A stretch of 64,000 nucleotides of DNA from Eutrophobius brisbanensis (GTDB lineage: Bacteria; Pseudomonadota; Gammaproteobacteria; Eutrophobiales; Eutrophobiaceae), in the NCBI GenBank assembly GCA_038131795.1, contig JAYPQE010000003.1, forward strand, positions 2,046,001-2,110,000, read 5' to 3'. The notes below the pieces were generated by a model. It worked only from the letters and a program-made list of their open reading frames with translations, was not told where the DNA came from and made no database searches. Below are positions 34,461 to 43,172 of the stretch, piece by piece. Positions within the stretch are counted from its first letter, which is position 1, and the number at the start of each line of letters is the position of its first letter. The translations under genes were made by a program, and so were the position numbers.

Positions 34461-35539
34461 TCCTGAATTCTGGTGATCCAAAGGCTATCATACGCATTTT
34501 TTTTAGCCTCCTCACCCAGCTGAGCGCTGTATTTTTTGTCGACTATAAGTTTACGCATGGAGTCTTCAAGGCACGATTTATCGCCTGGTGTACAAACCAG
34601 GCCCGTTTCGCCATGACGAACTGCATCAACTGCCCCGCCAAGGTTACTGGCGATGCTGGGCACTCCAAAGTAGGCCGCTTCAATATAGGCGATACCATAT
34701 CCTTCTATGTCATTGCCTGCCTGTATGCCCGGCATAATAAAAATGTCGCTGGCAATTAAGTACGCATTTTTTTTTGCGCCTGTCAGGGTGCCCACAAACC
34801 GGACATGACGTTGCAGGCCATTTTGCCTGACCTGGGCCTCCAGGGCTTTGCGACATGGGCCATCACCAACGATGACGTAAACCAGGTTGGGGTAATCTTT
34901 TATCAGCCCGGGCAAAACATCCAGCACCAGGTGATGACCCTTTCTTTTCTCCAGCCTGGCAATGGTGATCAGCACAGGCCCTGTTCCATCCAGGTGGGTT
35001 TGGGCAGCTTGTATTGAGTGTGTGTCTTGAACCGGGGGCTCAATCCCCGGGTGTACAATTTTAATGTGTTGGTTGGTTGTATAAGTCTTTAACCCTTCGG
35101 CCGTGTAGCTGGAATTTGCGATAATTACATCAGCCTTTGCCAGGGCCGTGGCGATTCTTTCCCGTTTATGAACGGAAGGTGCCCGGGGAAATTCAGAACC
35201 GTGAGCCAGACATACGGTTGTGGCAGATTGCGAGGTATTCAAATATTCGAGACTTTTCCAGGTGTCGGCAAGTATGACCGGCCTCAAGTGGTTTTGTCGT
35301 TTTAACGCCAGGTTGATTCTTTTTGCCTTTAATCGTCGGCGTAAGGGTTTTAAGCCGCCGGTGCGAATGGTTTGAAAAACCTGTTGCGAATCATACCAGG
35401 GGCCGGGTTTGCCGCGCCATGTATCTGCATATACCACCACATCTTTCCTGGTTTTACCAATCTCGTTGGCCAGGTGAAAAACCAGGGTTTCAATACCACC
35501 CATGGCCGGTGGAAAGCACTGTGTACTAATAATCAGCAT
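34433..35539 (-). CDS. Glycosyltransferase family 4
   Basis: A 368-residue GT-B retaining glycosyltransferase. N-terminal IISTQCFPPAMGGIETLVFH (acceptor side), then ITIARLEKRKGHHLVLDVLP and the donor-site GNDIEGYGIAYIEAAYFGVP with the two key acidic residues of family GT4 near residue 275. Likely works in surface polysaccharide or LPS core assembly, given the neighbouring heptosyltransferase-like and second GT4 genes. The sugar donor is unknown. Overlaps the convergent GT9 gene by 28 bases; the ORF upstream is 28 bases away. Confidence 0.85.
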   Translation of the reverse strand: MLIISTQCFPPAMGGIETLVFHLANEIGKTRKDVVVYADTWRGKPGPWYDSQQVFQTIRTGGLKPLRRRLKAKRINLALKRQNHLRPVILADTWKSLEYLNTSQSATTVCLAHGSEFPRAPSVHKRERIATALAKADVIIANSSYTAEGLKTYTTNQHIKIVHPGIEPPVQDTHSIQAAQTHLDGTGPVLITIARLEKRKGHHLVLDVLPGLIKDYPNLVYVIVGDGPCRKALEAQVRQNGLQRHVRFVGTLTGAKKNAYLIASDIFIMPGIQAGNDIEGYGIAYIEAAYFGVPSIASNLGGAVDAVRHGETGLVCTPGDKSCLEDSMRKLIVDKKYSAQLGEEAKKNAYDSLWITRIQDYTKLLFMS

Positions 35540-35567
35540 GAGGGACCCGGATAGCTCAGCAAGTTGG

Positions 35568-36698
35568 TCACGCTTTTTCCCTAGTTGCGATCTGAGATTC
35601 GTACAATGACAGGGTTTTGTCCTGCATGTCCTTTAGTGAATAGATGTCCTGGGGCCGAACATTGGGAGGGGTGCTTATAAAGTCCTGTATTAATTCTGCA
35701 GTTTTTTTTATGTCACCTCTCGGCACCAGCCCCCCGGGAAACAGTTTTCCCAGCACCTCTCCCGTCCCGCCATGATCATACGCAATGACCGGCACACCAA
35801 TGGAGAGGGCTTCCAGCGAGGTCCTGCCGAAGGCCTCAGGCTCTGTAGCTAAAGACAATACTACTTTGGACAGGCTATAAATTTCCCTTATATCATTTCT
35901 GTGTCCGGTTATGGTTATACGGTCGCTTAAACCGGAATCATTTATCATCGCTTTTAACTGATGAAGATATTTTTGTTTTCTTTTGTCGCTCCCGCCAGCA
36001 ATTACCCCGTGCAGGCTGTTGTTTACCATTAAAAGTTTAAAAATTTCAATAAAGTCTTCGTGACCTTTTCTGCGGGTTATTCTCCCTGGCAGGGTGACCA
36101 GGCTTTTGCCTTTTGTTTCCGGGAACTGTTCATACCAAGCCTGTTGCCAGGTGTTTATTGGTTGATAGCCATAACAAAAAAAATCAGGATCAACTCCCCG
36201 GGGAATGACGTGAACATGATCGGGGTTTGATGCAGTGTAATTCTCCATAATATATTTTTTTACAAAATTTGAGATTGCAATGACCTCTTCGCCTTTTGTC
36301 ATTATTCCGCTATAAAAGCCAATACTGTAAGTCCCGTGAACAGTGGTAATAAACCTTGGCCTAAGAGGGCCTTTCCAGTTTTGCAGTGCCAGGTAAGATA
36401 ACCAGGCAGGGAACCTGGATCGCGCATGAACTATATCCACATTACAGGAGACAAAGGTTTTTTTAAGGGCCGGGATTAGTCGTAGCGAAAAGGGAGACTT
36501 TCTGCCGACCGGAAGACTGATATGTTCACTGCCTTCATCCTGTAACTGCGCCATCATTTTTCCACCGCCGGATACGACAATTGAACGGTGGCCGCGCTGT
36601 ACCAGGGCCCGGGCAATCTCCAGTGTGCCACGCTCAACTCCACCAAACTCCAATGCAGGTAGAATTTGCATTACGGTTAATTTGTCGGCATGGATCAT
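35568..36698 (-). CDS. Glycosyltransferase family 4
   Basis: A 376-residue GT4 enzyme. MQILPALEFGGVERGTLEIA at the N-terminus, LVTLPGRITRRKGHEDFIEI in the middle, and EPEAFGRTSLEALSIGVPVI with the conserved E-x7-E donor motif. Start ATG overlaps the stop of the ELM1-family gene (ATGA), so the two are translationally coupled. Specificity unknown; a role in LPS or capsule glycan synthesis is inferred from the cluster. Confidence 0.87.
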   Translation of the reverse strand: MIHADKLTVMQILPALEFGGVERGTLEIARALVQRGHRSIVVSGGGKMMAQLQDEGSEHISLPVGRKSPFSLRLIPALKKTFVSCNVDIVHARSRFPAWLSYLALQNWKGPLRPRFITTVHGTYSIGFYSGIMTKGEEVIAISNFVKKYIMENYTASNPDHVHVIPRGVDPDFFCYGYQPINTWQQAWYEQFPETKGKSLVTLPGRITRRKGHEDFIEIFKLLMVNNSLHGVIAGGSDKRKQKYLHQLKAMINDSGLSDRITITGHRNDIREIYSLSKVVLSLATEPEAFGRTSLEALSIGVPVIAYDHGGTGEVLGKLFPGGLVPRGDIKKTAELIQDFISTPPNVRPQDIYSLKDMQDKTLSLYESQIATREKA

Positions 36699-37630
36699 AG
36701 TTTGGTCCGGTCACGCTCAGCCAGACGACTTAAAATAATATCGGCACAACGGTCTGCCTCGTGTAATTGCTTTGCTGGCGGCGACAAGGGTTGCCCATCA
36801 TACCACTCCTTATAGGGTGTGCACTGACCTTCATAAATTAGAATTTCTAATGAAGATGAGATTTTGTTTGGTTTTTTCTCTGGAACAGGGATGATGCCAG
36901 TTGGCGCCCCCGCTGTCAGGGCTTCGTATAACATGGTTACGCTGTCAGCAGACACCCATGCGTTGGTTGCATTAACAAGCGCTGTCACAAGTTCTTGCCT
37001 TGAGGCTTCCTCAAATGATCTGAAATGATAACCATTAGTCCTGATGTTTTTTAACTGAGCTCGGGTTGTTTCAGGGGTCCTGGGTGAGTCGAAAACAAAC
37101 CAGGTGGCGATCTCTTTGCTGATAATGGTTTTTATGACAGAAACAATAACGTCGTCCTGCCAGGAGTAATATTTAGAGGGCCCCCCAACCATGATTACGC
37201 CCATTTGCGGATCTTTGTTTTCCTTGGCAACAATCGTATTTAAGGCGCCGGCGGTTGTTATTACGTTGTCTAAAACCGGTGGAGAGTCGTGGTCTGGAAC
37301 CAGGCAAATATCATAGAGTGTGTAAGGCAAGGAAGGTCTCATTAATACTATTGACTTGCCGCCAACGGCCTTTTTAGACACGAATACTGGAAGGTGTGTC
37401 TGCCGCCCGGCACCAATGATTAGCCCGGGATGGGGTAGTTCCCTATTGACTACGGGCCGGCTTCTTAGGAGGCAGGCCAGGGCCTGAATGTTGGAGGGTG
37501 GTTTGATGTCATGTACCGCACAATCAACGCACCTGCCAAGGGCATTACACAGCCCGAGGCTTTGCGAATCATGACCGGGCCTGCCATCAGTATAACGCCA
37601 AATGATTAGTTTATTGCGACCAGGCGACAA
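36695..37630 (-). CDS. ELM1-family (mitochondrial fission ELM1-like) protein
   Basis: A 311-residue protein with the family N-terminus IIWRYTDGRPGHDSQSLGLC, a central VIMVGGPSKYYSW and WVSADSVTMLYEALTAGAPT near residue 225. The last resembles the nucleotide-sugar site of GT-B glycosyltransferases, and the family is named only after a plant mitochondrial fission factor. In bacteria it accompanies glycan genes, as here, so a glycosyltransferase-like function is more likely than any fission role (inference). Start apparently TTG at 37630. Coupled to the downstream GT4 gene by a four-base overlap. Confidence 0.8.
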   Translation of the reverse strand: MSPGRNKLIIWRYTDGRPGHDSQSLGLCNALGRCVDCAVHDIKPPSNIQALACLLRSRPVVNRELPHPGLIIGAGRQTHLPVFVSKKAVGGKSIVLMRPSLPYTLYDICLVPDHDSPPVLDNVITTAGALNTIVAKENKDPQMGVIMVGGPSKYYSWQDDVIVSVIKTIISKEIATWFVFDSPRTPETTRAQLKNIRTNGYHFRSFEEASRQELVTALVNATNAWVSADSVTMLYEALTAGAPTGIIPVPEKKPNKISSSLEILIYEGQCTPYKEWYDGQPLSPPAKQLHEADRCADIILSRLAERDRTKL

Positions 37631-37642
37631 ACTCTTACCCGG

Positions 37643-37840
37643 TTATTTTTTCAGGGTATATTCTGTCCCGCAGTAGGGGCATTTGGCTTCACCTGTTTTT
37701 TCAATTGGCAAATAGACCCTTGGGTGTGAGTTCCACAGGCTCATTTCGGGTAAGGGACAGTGTAACGGCAGCATGTCCTGTGTTACATCATATGCATCTT
37801 TATCATTGGGTATATTATTCCCGGCCGCATGTGTAATCAT
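37643..37840 (-). CDS. Zinc-finger (CHCC-type) domain protein
   Basis: A 65-residue protein whose second half reads CPLPEMSLWNSHPRVYLPI and then CPYCGTEYTLK. The C, H, C, C ligand set matches the zf-CHCC family, related to the NDUFS6 subunit of mitochondrial complex I. I start it at ATG 37840, which has AAGGA at the right distance and leaves 17 bases after the ilvE stop. The longer reading to 37909 overlaps ilvE and is unlikely. Function in bacteria is not established. Confidence 0.85.
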   Translation of the reverse strand: MITHAAGNNIPNDKDAYDVTQDMLPLHCPLPEMSLWNSHPRVYLPIEKTGEAKCPYCGTEYTLKK

Positions 37841-37857
37841 TTTCAAGTCCTTGGCGG

Positions 37858-38778
37858 TTAAACAAATGATAACCAGTCTAAGTGGTCTTTCTGTTTTCCA
37901 TAGACACAATCAAAATATGCCTGTTGTAATTTATCAGTAATCTGGCCCTTTGATCCGTTGCCGATCTGTCTGTTGTCCAGCTCTCGTATGGGCGTAATTT
38001 CTGCCGCAGTCCCGGTGAAAAAGGCCTCATCACAAATATACACTTCATCCCTGGTGATACGTTTTTCCGTCACAGAGTATCCAAAATCCTGCGCCAAACT
38101 TATAATTGTCTCGCGGGTAATGCCTTGAAGTGCCGATGTCCCGTCTGGCGTGAATATTTTGTTGTCGCGAACGATAAACAGGTTTTCCCCGCTGCCTTCA
38201 GCTACGTAACCATCAACATCAAGCAGCAGCGCTTCGTCATAGCCGTCTTCCTGGGCTTCCTGCAGGGCAAGCATTGAATTAATGTAATGGCCATTTGCCT
38301 TTGCCTTGCACATTGAGATATTAACATGATGTCTTGTAAAGGAAGATGTCTTGATGCGAATTCCTTTTTCCAGTCCTTCATTACCAAGATAGGTTCCCCA
38401 TTCCCAGGCGGCGATGGCGACATGGGTTTTCAGGTTGTCTGCCCTCAGGCCCATGCCTTCGGACCCATAAAAAACAACCGGCCTGATATATGCAGATTCC
38501 AGCTTATTCTCCCTGACTGCCAGCAAGCAGGCATCCACAATTTCTGTTTTTTCAAAAGGCATTCTCATGCGCATGATATGCGCAGAGTTAAATAATCTGT
38601 CAATATGTTCTTCCAGCCTGAAAATGGCCGTGCCCTGGTCGGTTTTGTAGGCGCGTATACCTTCAAATACCCCCATCCCATAATGCAACGTATGAGTCAG
38701 TACGTGAATTGAAGCCTCTCTCCAGGGAACGGTCTCTCCATCAAACCAGATAACGCCGTCGCGGTCATCCATAGACAT
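37858..38778 (-). CDS. ilvE: Branched-chain amino acid aminotransferase
   Basis: PLP enzyme that makes or degrades leucine, isoleucine and valine. The 306-residue fold-type IV transaminase has HTLHYGMGVFEGIRAY near residue 28, the catalytic lysine in CKAKANGHYINSML near residue 160, EGSGENLFIV near residue 195 and FFTGTAAEITPI near residue 255. A strong ribosome site (AAGGAG) precedes the ATG. D-amino acid aminotransferase is a related alternative, but the motifs favour IlvE. Heads the minus-strand group leading into the zinc-finger and glycan genes; divergent from the rhodanese gene across 141 bases. Confidence 0.93.
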   Translation of the reverse strand: MSMDDRDGVIWFDGETVPWREASIHVLTHTLHYGMGVFEGIRAYKTDQGTAIFRLEEHIDRLFNSAHIMRMRMPFEKTEIVDACLLAVRENKLESAYIRPVVFYGSEGMGLRADNLKTHVAIAAWEWGTYLGNEGLEKGIRIKTSSFTRHHVNISMCKAKANGHYINSMLALQEAQEDGYDEALLLDVDGYVAEGSGENLFIVRDNKIFTPDGTSALQGITRETIISLAQDFGYSVTEKRITRDEVYICDEAFFTGTAAEITPIRELDNRQIGNGSKGQITDKLQQAYFDCVYGKQKDHLDWLSFV

Positions 38779-38919
38779 TTTTGTATACTCCTTAATTTAT
38801 AATTTTGCTAAAGTATATATTGCACCACATTTATTTCCATGGGCCAAATGCTTGTGTAAAAAATGTAAGACTGGTCATGGCGATATTGGCAATCAAAAAT
38901 TCAGAAAAAGAGACATTAG

Positions 38920-39357
38920 ATGAATAAAACTGAGGATCCCTCTGAGGTACCCGAAGTCTCTCCATTAGAAGCACATGAAATGCTTAAGGCGGACAAGGAT
39001 GCAGTGTTGCTGGATGTCAGGTCTAAAATGGAGTTTGATTACGTTGGTCACCCTATCGGGGCGCTGAATATTCCGTGGCAAAACCCGCCTAAATGGCAAC
39101 TAAACCCCGAATTTCTAGATAATGTTCGCGATGCCCTGACGTCACAAGTGATAGGGAAGCCTCCCGAAAATAGGTTGATCCTGGCCATGTGTAGAAGTGG
39201 AAAGCGCTCATTAGATGCCGCAACCTACCTCCAAGAGAGTGGGTTTGAAAATGTCATCAATATCCGTGAAGGGTTTGAGGGAGGCCTGGACAGCAACAGG
39301 CATCGTGGAAACCTGGGTGGCTGGCGCTATCATAAACTGCCATGGGAGCAGACCTGA
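38920..39357 (+). CDS. Rhodanese-like domain protein
   Basis: A single-domain rhodanese of 145 residues, predicted cytosolic. LLDVRSKMEFDYVGHPIGAL is the conserved N-terminal motif and ILAMCRSGKRSLDAATYL contains the catalytic cysteine loop CRSGKR (cysteine near residue 91). Such proteins move sulfane sulfur; a larger-than-usual insertion with paired tryptophans (IPWQNPPKWQ) is typical of this subgroup. Partner and pathway unknown. Converges with tatC. Confidence 0.88.
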   Translation: MNKTEDPSEVPEVSPLEAHEMLKADKDAVLLDVRSKMEFDYVGHPIGALNIPWQNPPKWQLNPEFLDNVRDALTSQVIGKPPENRLILAMCRSGKRSLDAATYLQESGFENVINIREGFEGGLDSNRHRGNLGGWRYHKLPWEQT

Positions 39358-39363
39358 GAAAAG

Positions 39364-40152
39364 TCAGCCCTCGTCTATTGCCTCAGTATCTATGGTCAGG
39401 TCCGGATCTGTTTCCGGGACAAACTTCTTGCTCATAAATAGCCCTGCTTCAAACAACACCCACATTGGAAGCGCCAGAAGAAATTGGGATATTACGTCTG
39501 GTGGCGTAAGAAACATGCCTATGACAAAGGCGCTGACAATGATATATGGCCGTTTACTTTGTAGGCTTTCATAGTCAACAATACCTGAGCTCACCAGAAG
39601 AATGGTGGCTACGGGCACCTCAAAGGCCAGGCCAAAAGCAAAAAACATTTTTAGAATAAAATTCAAATAATGGCCTATATCAGTCATGACCGTCACCCCG
39701 GCGGGCGCAACTGAAGTAAAAAAACCAAAGACGAGCGGGAAAACAACGTAAAAGGCAAAAGCAGTGCCGGCATAGAACAACACGATGCTGGACAGCAAAA
39801 GTGGTACTGCGAATCGCTTTTCATTCTTATAGAGCCCCGGGGAAACAAATGCCCACAATTGGTAAAGCAGGTAGGGCATGCAAATGAAAATTGCTAGAAA
39901 GCCTGTAAGTTTAAAAGGGACAAAAAAGGGTGAGGCAACTTCTGTTGCAATCATGTTGGTGCCTTCAGGCAGCTTGCTTATTAGAGGCATGGCGATCATG
40001 GAATATAGCTGGGCATAAAATGGTGACAGCAAAATAAAAACAAAAAGTACGCATAGCATGCTATGAATTAATCGCGTCCTGATTTCCGCCAGGTGGGAGA
40101 TAAGCGGCTGTTCGACATCGTTAATGTCATTTTGTGAAGAGTTACTGCTCAT
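39364..40152 (-). CDS. tatC: Sec-independent protein translocase TatC
   Basis: Core receptor of the twin-arginine export system, which moves folded proteins across the inner membrane. The 262-residue protein has six membrane helices, with PLISHLAEIRTRLIHSML at the N-terminus (the signal-peptide binding region) and FGLAFEVPVATILLVSSGIV containing the conserved glutamate. Overlaps tatB by 11 bases. Last gene of hisA-hisF-hisI-hisE-tatA-tatB-tatC. Confidence 0.96.
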   Translation of the reverse strand: MSSNSSQNDINDVEQPLISHLAEIRTRLIHSMLCVLFVFILLSPFYAQLYSMIAMPLISKLPEGTNMIATEVASPFFVPFKLTGFLAIFICMPYLLYQLWAFVSPGLYKNEKRFAVPLLLSSIVLFYAGTAFAFYVVFPLVFGFFTSVAPAGVTVMTDIGHYLNFILKMFFAFGLAFEVPVATILLVSSGIVDYESLQSKRPYIIVSAFVIGMFLTPPDVISQFLLALPMWVLFEAGLFMSKKFVPETDPDLTIDTEAIDEG

Positions 40153-40462
40153 CGTCCTTCGTCTTTGCTGGCGTTGTTTTCTGCGATGGAGTGTTATTAT
40201 TTCGGTCGGGGGCGATTTCCATTAAGTCATCGATTTCATCTATAGCCTCGTTGAGAGACTCTTTTTTCTGTTCAAGCCTTTGCCGTTCTTCTTCAAAACT
40301 GAACTCACGTTCGAGTTCGTATCGTGTTTGAGTAACAATTCGGCGTAGCTTTCTCACTATCCGGCCAATATCACGTACCAGGCCGGGAAGTCGTTCAGGG
40401 CCGACCACCAGCAGGGCGATGATACAAATTACTGACAGCTCCAAAAAGCTAACATCAAACAT
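40142..40462 (-). CDS. tatB: Sec-independent protein translocase TatB
   Basis: A 106-residue protein that binds TatC at the twin-arginine signal peptide site. One N-terminal membrane helix with ALLVVGPERLPGLVRDIGRI is diagnostic: the glutamate in GPERLP distinguishes TatB from TatA. An amphipathic helix and a charged, Lys/Glu-rich tail follow. The stop overlaps tatC by 11 bases; tatA is 53 bases upstream. Confidence 0.94.
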   Translation of the reverse strand: MFDVSFLELSVICIIALLVVGPERLPGLVRDIGRIVRKLRRIVTQTRYELEREFSFEEERQRLEQKKESLNEAIDEIDDLMEIAPDRNNNTPSQKTTPAKTKDDEQ

Positions 40463-40515
40463 ATATCGTTGCCTGGGTGGTTAAAGGTGAACGTGCTGGT
40501 GTAGCTTGGGATGAA

Positions 40516-40755
40516 TCAGGCTTTTTCTTCCTTTTGAGGAGCAGCCTGCTCTTTTTGCTGGACTTCACCCTCAATGATTTTGCCGTCCTCATCCTCGTCT
40601 TTGTCGGCGGGCTCAGACTCATCTTCTTTCATGGCGTTTTTGAATCCCTTAAGTGCGGAGCCTAGATCAGATCCAATTGTGCGGAGCTTTTTTGTTCCGA
40701 ATAAAAGCGCAACAATTAGCAGTATGATTAATAATTGTGGAATACTGATACCCAT
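40516..40755 (-). CDS. tatA: Sec-independent protein translocase TatA
   Basis: The pore-forming component of the Tat system. A 79-residue protein with one N-terminal helix ending in the FG hinge (VALLFGTKKLRTIGSDLGSA), an amphipathic helix, and an acidic then Gln/Lys-rich tail. ATG at 40755 follows hisE by 42 bases. No second tatA-like gene lies next to it. Confidence 0.95.
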   Translation of the reverse strand: MGISIPQLLIILLIVALLFGTKKLRTIGSDLGSALKGFKNAMKEDESEPADKDEDEDGKIIEGEVQQKEQAAPQKEEKA

Positions 40756-40797
40756 TTAATGCCTCCATTATCCCGTGTTATTTTGTTTATGCCTGAA

Positions 40798-41109
40798 TCA
40801 CCTGGGCCTGTTTGCCTTTTCTGTCAGGCCGGATTCTCCAAAGCGACGATCCAGTTCGTCTAAAACATCCTGTGAAGAGATTCCCTGATGAGCCAGCAGC
40901 ACCAGTGTATGGAACCACAGATCAGCAACTTCGTGAACCACGCCCTGGTTGCTCTTGGCTGCAATTATAACCTCAGATGCCTCCTCACCAATTTTTTTTA
41001 AAATCTCGTCGTCGCCCTTATGGTACAGGCTGGCTACATATGAAGCATCAGGGCTTTCATCTTTTCTCTGCTCCAGAATATCGGTGAGCCTGGTTAAAAT
41101 ATCTGACAT
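40798..41109 (-). CDS. hisE: Phosphoribosyl-ATP pyrophosphatase
   Basis: Second step of histidine synthesis, hydrolysing phosphoribosyl-ATP to phosphoribosyl-AMP. A 103-residue all-helical MazG-like protein with KKIGEEASEVIIAAK and EVADLWFHTLVLLAHQGIS, the metal-binding acidic motifs. Encoded separately from hisI here, whereas many enterobacteria fuse the two. hisI ends 22 bases upstream. Confidence 0.95.
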   Translation of the reverse strand: MSDILTRLTDILEQRKDESPDASYVASLYHKGDDEILKKIGEEASEVIIAAKSNQGVVHEVADLWFHTLVLLAHQGISSQDVLDELDRRFGESGLTEKANRPR

Positions 41110-41130
41110 TTGAGTATATATTAAATCAAA

Positions 41131-41532
41131 TTAAGTTTCTGTTTTATATATTAAATCAGGGTTTTTGATAACGGGCTCAACGGATTCCCAGTTATTGTCC
41201 TCGAGTTTGAAATAAAAACAACTGTATCTGCCAGTATGACACGCTATTTTGCCTTTTTGTTTCACTATAAGGAGGATAGAGTCCTTATCACAGTCAGCCC
41301 TGATTTCTTGCACCAGTTGGGTATGTCCCGAGGATTCACCCTTGAGCCATAATTTTGCGCGGGAACGGGACCAGTATGTTGCCTTTCCCCTGGAGACCGT
41401 TTGTTCAAGGGCGTCTCTGTTCATCCATGCCTGACTCAGAACCTTGCCTGTTTCGGCATCTACTGCAATTGCTGGAACCAGCCCCTCTGCATTCCATTTG
41501 ATCTCATTCAACCAATTATTTTTAACAGTCAT
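41131..41532 (-). CDS. hisI: Phosphoribosyl-AMP cyclohydrolase
   Basis: Opens the adenine ring of phosphoribosyl-AMP in histidine synthesis. The 133-residue zinc enzyme shows GKATYWSRSRAKLWLKGESS, DCDKDSILL and CHTGRYSCFY, the conserved metal- and zinc-binding sequences. ATG at 41532 overlaps the last base of the hisF stop. Stand-alone, not fused to hisE. Confidence 0.96.
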   Translation of the reverse strand: MTVKNNWLNEIKWNAEGLVPAIAVDAETGKVLSQAWMNRDALEQTVSRGKATYWSRSRAKLWLKGESSGHTQLVQEIRADCDKDSILLIVKQKGKIACHTGRYSCFYFKLEDNNWESVEPVIKNPDLIYKTET

Positions 41533-42302
41533 TATGTTAATCTTACCGTAATCCCATTGTCAGCCATTACAGCTTTGGCCTGTTCCAATGTGTATTCACC
41601 AAAATGAAAAATGCTGGCTGCCAGAACAGCATCAGCCTTGCCCTCAACCACCCCGTCAGCAAGGTGTTGAAGGTTTCCTACACCGCCGGATGCAATGACT
41701 GGAATATTAACCGCATTACTTACCGCCCTGGTCAAAGCGAGGTCAAACCCAATTTTTGTTCCGTCTCTGTCCATACTGGTTAAAAGTATTTCGCCTGCGC
41801 CTCTGGACTCGACTTCCTTTGCCCACTCAATCGCATCTATACCGGTCGCGTTACGACCGCCATGAGTAAACACCTCCCACTTATTGGGGGTTGAGAAAAC
41901 CTGTTTTGCGTCTATTGCAACTACAATGCATTGTGAACCAAAACTTTTTGAAGCGGCATCAATAATTTCAGGATTTGAAATAGCCGCGGTATTTATGCTG
42001 ACCTTGTCGGCGCCTGCCATTAGCATAGTACGAACATCGTCTATGGTCCTTATGCCTCCGCCAACAGTTAACGGTATAAATACCTGTGCTGCCACATCCC
42101 TGACAACTTGTACCATGGTTTGTCGATCATCACTGCTGGCGGTAATGTCCAAAAAGGTAAGTTCATCTGCACCCTGTTCATCATATCGCTTTGCGACCTC
42201 AACAGGATCGCCAGCATCTATGATGTCAACAAACTTGACGCCTTTTACGACCCGCCCATTGTCAACGTCCAGGCAGGGAATAACTCGCTTTGCAAGGTTC
42301 AT
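41532..42302 (-). CDS. hisF: Imidazole glycerol phosphate synthase, cyclase subunit
   Basis: Uses ammonia from HisH to make imidazole glycerol phosphate and AICAR. A 256-residue beta/alpha barrel beginning AKRVIPCLDVDNGRVVKGVKF, with GADELTFLDITAS, VGGGIRTIDDVRTML, GADKVSINTAA and PVIASGGVGNLQH, the phosphate-binding loops. The glutaminase gene hisH, usually just before hisA, is absent from the window. Confidence 0.97.
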   Translation of the reverse strand: MNLAKRVIPCLDVDNGRVVKGVKFVDIIDAGDPVEVAKRYDEQGADELTFLDITASSDDRQTMVQVVRDVAAQVFIPLTVGGGIRTIDDVRTMLMAGADKVSINTAAISNPEIIDAASKSFGSQCIVVAIDAKQVFSTPNKWEVFTHGGRNATGIDAIEWAKEVESRGAGEILLTSMDRDGTKIGFDLALTRAVSNAVNIPVIASGGVGNLQHLADGVVEGKADAVLAASIFHFGEYTLEQAKAVMADNGITVRLT

Positions 42303-42311
42303 GGAGATTGA

Positions 42312-43049
42312 TTAGCCGGAGTGCTCTTTAAGGTATTTTTGGGCGGCAGCATGATCCAGTGTGCCTTCATAAATAGCCCGCCCGGTGATGGCCCCCTCGA
42401 TTCCTTCGTCAGCGACTTCGCATAATGCTTTAATATCATCCATTCCGCTGATGCCGCCGGAAGCAATGACCGGCACTGTTATCTGCTTGCAAAGCTCCAG
42501 AGTTGCTTCAATATTAACGGCAGTCAACATGCCGTCACGACCTATATCAGTAAAGATAATAGATGCAACACCTTCCTCCTCAAACTGCAGGGCAATATCA
42601 ATTACATCGTGATTGGAAAGTTTGGACCACCCTTCGGTTGCAAGTTTTCCGTCGCGCGCATCCAGCCCTACAATGATGTGCCCTGGAAACTCAAGGCACA
42701 CATCAGACACGAAGTGTGGTGTGGTGACCGCACGCGTGCCAATAATTACATAATTTACACCTGCGTTAAGGTAGGTTTGAATGGTGTCTTCATCCCGGAC
42801 GCCTCCACCAACCTGAATAACCGTATCCGGAAACCGTTCCGATATGGCGTGTATAGCGTCCGCATTAACCGGCTTGCCGGTCATGGCGCCGTCAAGGTCA
42901 ACAATATGTATACGGCTGGCGCCTTCATCTATCCAGCGCTGCGCCATTTTAATAGGTTTATCGCTATAGATAGTTTCGTCGTCCATTTTTCCCTGACGAA
43001 GGCGAACACATTTTCCGTCCTTGATATCAATTGCAGGAATTAATAACAC
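42312..43049 (-). CDS. hisA: ProFAR isomerase (HisA)
   Basis: Isomerises ProFAR to PRFAR in histidine synthesis. A 245-residue barrel homologous to HisF: LLIPAIDIKDGKCVRLRQG at the start with the catalytic aspartate, VGGGVRDEDTIQTYL, and FTDIGRDGMLTAVN with the second catalytic aspartate. First visible his gene; hisH, hisB and the early genes must be elsewhere. The 123-base AT-rich gap upstream (43050-43172) separates it from polA and probably holds its promoter. Confidence 0.96.
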   Translation of the reverse strand: MLLIPAIDIKDGKCVRLRQGKMDDETIYSDKPIKMAQRWIDEGASRIHIVDLDGAMTGKPVNADAIHAISERFPDTVIQVGGGVRDEDTIQTYLNAGVNYVIIGTRAVTTPHFVSDVCLEFPGHIIVGLDARDGKLATEGWSKLSNHDVIDIALQFEEEGVASIIFTDIGRDGMLTAVNIEATLELCKQITVPVIASGGISGMDDIKALCEVADEGIEGAITGRAIYEGTLDHAAAQKYLKEHSG

Positions 43050-43172
43050 GTTTTTTGCCTTGGTATATGGGGTTGGTTTGATATATTAGTAATGCGGAAA
43101 ATAGTATTTGTTTTGCTTATCTAAAATATTAGCATATTAATTGTGATGCAGAAATAATATGTCATTCGTTGT

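Noticed and set aside
35540..35580. GGATAGCTCAG-like string resembling a tRNA D-arm start
   Set aside because: No acceptor, anticodon or T-arm pairing follows; the bases continue into the glycosyltransferase coding sequence.
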